14,535 nt of DNA from Candidatus Heimdallarchaeota archaeon (GTDB lineage Archaea; Asgardarchaeota; Heimdallarchaeia; JABLTI01). Shown here one piece after another: positions 13,512 to 14,535 of this stretch; position 1 is the first letter of the stretch; every line of letters starts with the position of its first letter. The stretch lies in NCBI GenBank assembly GCA_023128635.1, contig JAGMDP010000223.1, forward strand, positions 1 to 14,535, written 5' to 3'. Made by a program: the position numbers and the translations under genes. Below the pieces are notes generated by a model. That model was not told the origin of the DNA, searched no databases, and saw only the letters and a program-made list of their open reading frames with translations.

Positions 13512-14231
13512 CTAATTTTTGGTCAATTTCATGATCATTGAAACAGCTGCAATGACATCTTCAGCTGGTATGCCTACTCCTCGTTTGTAGATCAACAAAG
13601 TGCCTTTATTGGTTATCTGAGCACTAATTTGACTGCCAGTAGGAAGATCAATGTATCCTCTGAAATAGCGGATAACTCCTTGTCTTCTATAAATGGTCCA
13701 TTCTGCGGAATCAAGGATTTCACCGCTTAATTGTATTTGACTGAGAGCCGGATTATCTAGTTCTGATATTTGAACTGTTTTAACTAATGCCGCATCACGG
13801 CAGAGTGAAACCATTGAGCTTTCACTCAAATTAACACCATCGAACTCTACATCCAAGATGCTCATCAATGGTAGTAATCCTTTCTTTGATACCCAAGAAG
13901 TTCCTCTGCATTCGAGATATTTTTCTTTGATGTGAATAATATATTCACAACGACCTTGAGAGTAGATAGCTTGGGTTTCCATTTCTCCATCTTTCATTCT
14001 TTGGACAGTAATTGGTTGTCCAACAGTATAATAAACACTAATCATGCTACCATCGGTGTCCACATCAGAGAACCCTTCATAGAATTTACGTTCCTTAAAT
14101 TCAATAGGATGTTCTTTGAGTTTTCTCACAATAGTACTTGCAGCTCCGAGTGATCCTCCATTAACATGATAAAGTCTTAATGGGAGAACCATACCTCTAG
14201 GTATAATTAATCCATTTGTTTGAAGTGCCAT
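13512..14231 (-). CDS. Hypothetical protein, 239 aa, no recognised family
   Basis: I do not recognise this protein. It has no signal peptide or membrane span and looks like a mixed alpha/beta, beta-rich cytoplasmic protein. The middle (about 60-130) has alternating strands such as SMISVYYTVGQPITVQRMKDGE and CEYIIHIKEKYLECRG. A second strand-rich part, WTIYRRQGVIRYFRGYIDLP followed by SQISAQITNKGTLLIYKRG (about 178-217), is followed by a short hydrophobic helix, PAEDVIAAVSMIMKL, at the end. Three cysteines (94, 108, 144) do not form a metal motif, and no nuclease, kinase or helix-turn-helix pattern is visible. The ATG at 14231 has GGTG 5 nt upstream, so the start is firm. The gene is followed on the same strand by the candidate structured RNA and then hjc. 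A matching inverted sequence flanks it (13487-13502 and 14261-14277). Confidence 0.7.
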   Translation of the reverse strand: MALQTNGLIIPRGMVLPLRLYHVNGGSLGAASTIVRKLKEHPIEFKERKFYEGFSDVDTDGSMISVYYTVGQPITVQRMKDGEMETQAIYSQGRCEYIIHIKEKYLECRGTSWVSKKGLLPLMSILDVEFDGVNLSESSMVSLCRDAALVKTVQISELDNPALSQIQLSGEILDSAEWTIYRRQGVIRYFRGYIDLPTGSQISAQITNKGTLLIYKRGVGIPAEDVIAAVSMIMKLTKN

Positions 14232-14260
14232 TTTTTCACCTAATTAGTCACTTATGAGTA

Positions 14261-14277
14261 GAAACAAGAGACCTTTT
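14261..14277. repeat. Inverted copy of a sequence at 13487-13503, flanking the 239-aa gene
   Basis: The complement of 14262-14275 reads AAGGTCTCTTGTTT. The plus strand at 13487-13502 reads AAGGTCTCTCTTGTTT, identical apart from two extra bases. The two lie in opposite orientation just outside each end of the 239-aa gene. No transposase or target duplication is seen, so a mobile element is not claimed. Confidence 0.35.
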
Positions 14278-14470
14278 AACTTACCTTAGTTTCTATTGGA
14301 ACTAACATTTATTCTTAACTAATTTATAAACTTTACTCACCCCGTCTTCTAGTGGAATTTTCTTCTAAAAACAGAAAAAACATGCAAATGATAGCAACTA
14401 AAAAATTCCTTCTCAAAAGGACAACTTTTTATCAATAATCGTCCCTAATATTTCTAGTGAGGAATCTTTA

Positions 14471-14535
14471 ATGGCGTTAAAGAAATTAGAAGGCATGATC
14501 TGGGGACGATTTATAACCCTAGTCTTGTTAATTGC
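14471..14535 (+). CDS. Start of an unidentified gene (3' end outside window)
   Basis: ATG 14471 opens a frame of 21 codons before the window ends. It begins MALKKLEGMIWGRFITLVLL, a basic start followed by a hydrophobic stretch that suggests a signal anchor or first membrane helix. GTGAGG (14457-14462) lies 8 nt before the ATG and TTTTTATCA (14426-14434) could be its TATA box. Too short to name. Confidence 0.55.
   Translation, partial: MALKKLEGMIWGRFITLVLLI

Noticed and set aside
13487..14277. Calling the 239-aa gene a mobile element because of the flanking inverted sequences
   Set aside because: The repeats are about 14 bp with a 2-nt difference, the protein shows no transposase or integrase motif, and no target-site duplication is visible.

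Overview
The window looks like a low-GC archaeal chromosome segment. The markers are an archaeal-type DnaG with a TOPRIM domain and the archaeal C-terminal domain, an Hjc Holliday-junction resolvase, an archaeal LonB-like AAA+ ATPase, TATA-box promoters at about -25 in place of bacterial -35/-10 boxes, and GGTGA/GGAGG ribosome-binding sites with some TTG starts. The long Arg/Ser/Pro/Gly linker in DnaG, the grafted zinc ribbons and a HEAT-repeat protein would fit an Asgard-type archaeon. That placement is inference; there is no rRNA or other phylogenetic marker here to settle it. I see no tRNA, rRNA, CRISPR array, insertion sequence or prophage.

Layout. 1-1134 (+) is the 3' part of a SufS-type cysteine desulfurase. 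It converges on 1180-2748 (-), a LonB-like ATPase that has lost the protease domain and carries a zinc ribbon. Upstream on the same strand is dnaG (2888-4321, -). A 723-bp gene-free region (4322-5044) with recurring short motifs separates dnaG from a DUF2207-type membrane protein (5045-7138, +). Then come an RDD-family membrane protein (7240-7785, -) divergent from an MFS/UMF1-type transporter (7989-9518, +), an AhpD-like CMD protein (9559-9927, -) divergent from a membrane-anchored tandem winged-helix/zinc-ribbon protein (10091-10792, +), a GNAT acetyltransferase (10808-11266, -) divergent from a HEAT-repeat protein (11523-12749, +), and hjc (12776-13204, -). A 307-bp structured gap follows, then an unrecognised 239-aa gene (13512-14231, -) and the first 21 codons of a further gene (14471 onward, +).

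Organisation. Gene orientation alternates almost gene by gene, so most genes are probably transcribed singly rather than in operons. The convergent gene ends each hold an inverted repeat that could act as a bidirectional terminator, strong at four junctions and weak at the fifth. Several promoters carry short perfect palindromes next to or over the TATA box, which are candidate operators. DnaG and Hjc are the only information-processing pair, and no shared pathway ties the other genes together.

The most unusual items are: (1) a candidate structured RNA between the 239-aa gene and hjc, about 49% GC in AT-rich surroundings, with a long stem and a C(UUCG)G-capped hairpin best read on the minus strand; (2) the protease-less, zinc-ribbon LonB paralogue; (3) the membrane-anchored double winged-helix protein with a perfect inverted repeat over its promoter; and (4) the repeated AAGCTATT motif in the dnaG upstream region.
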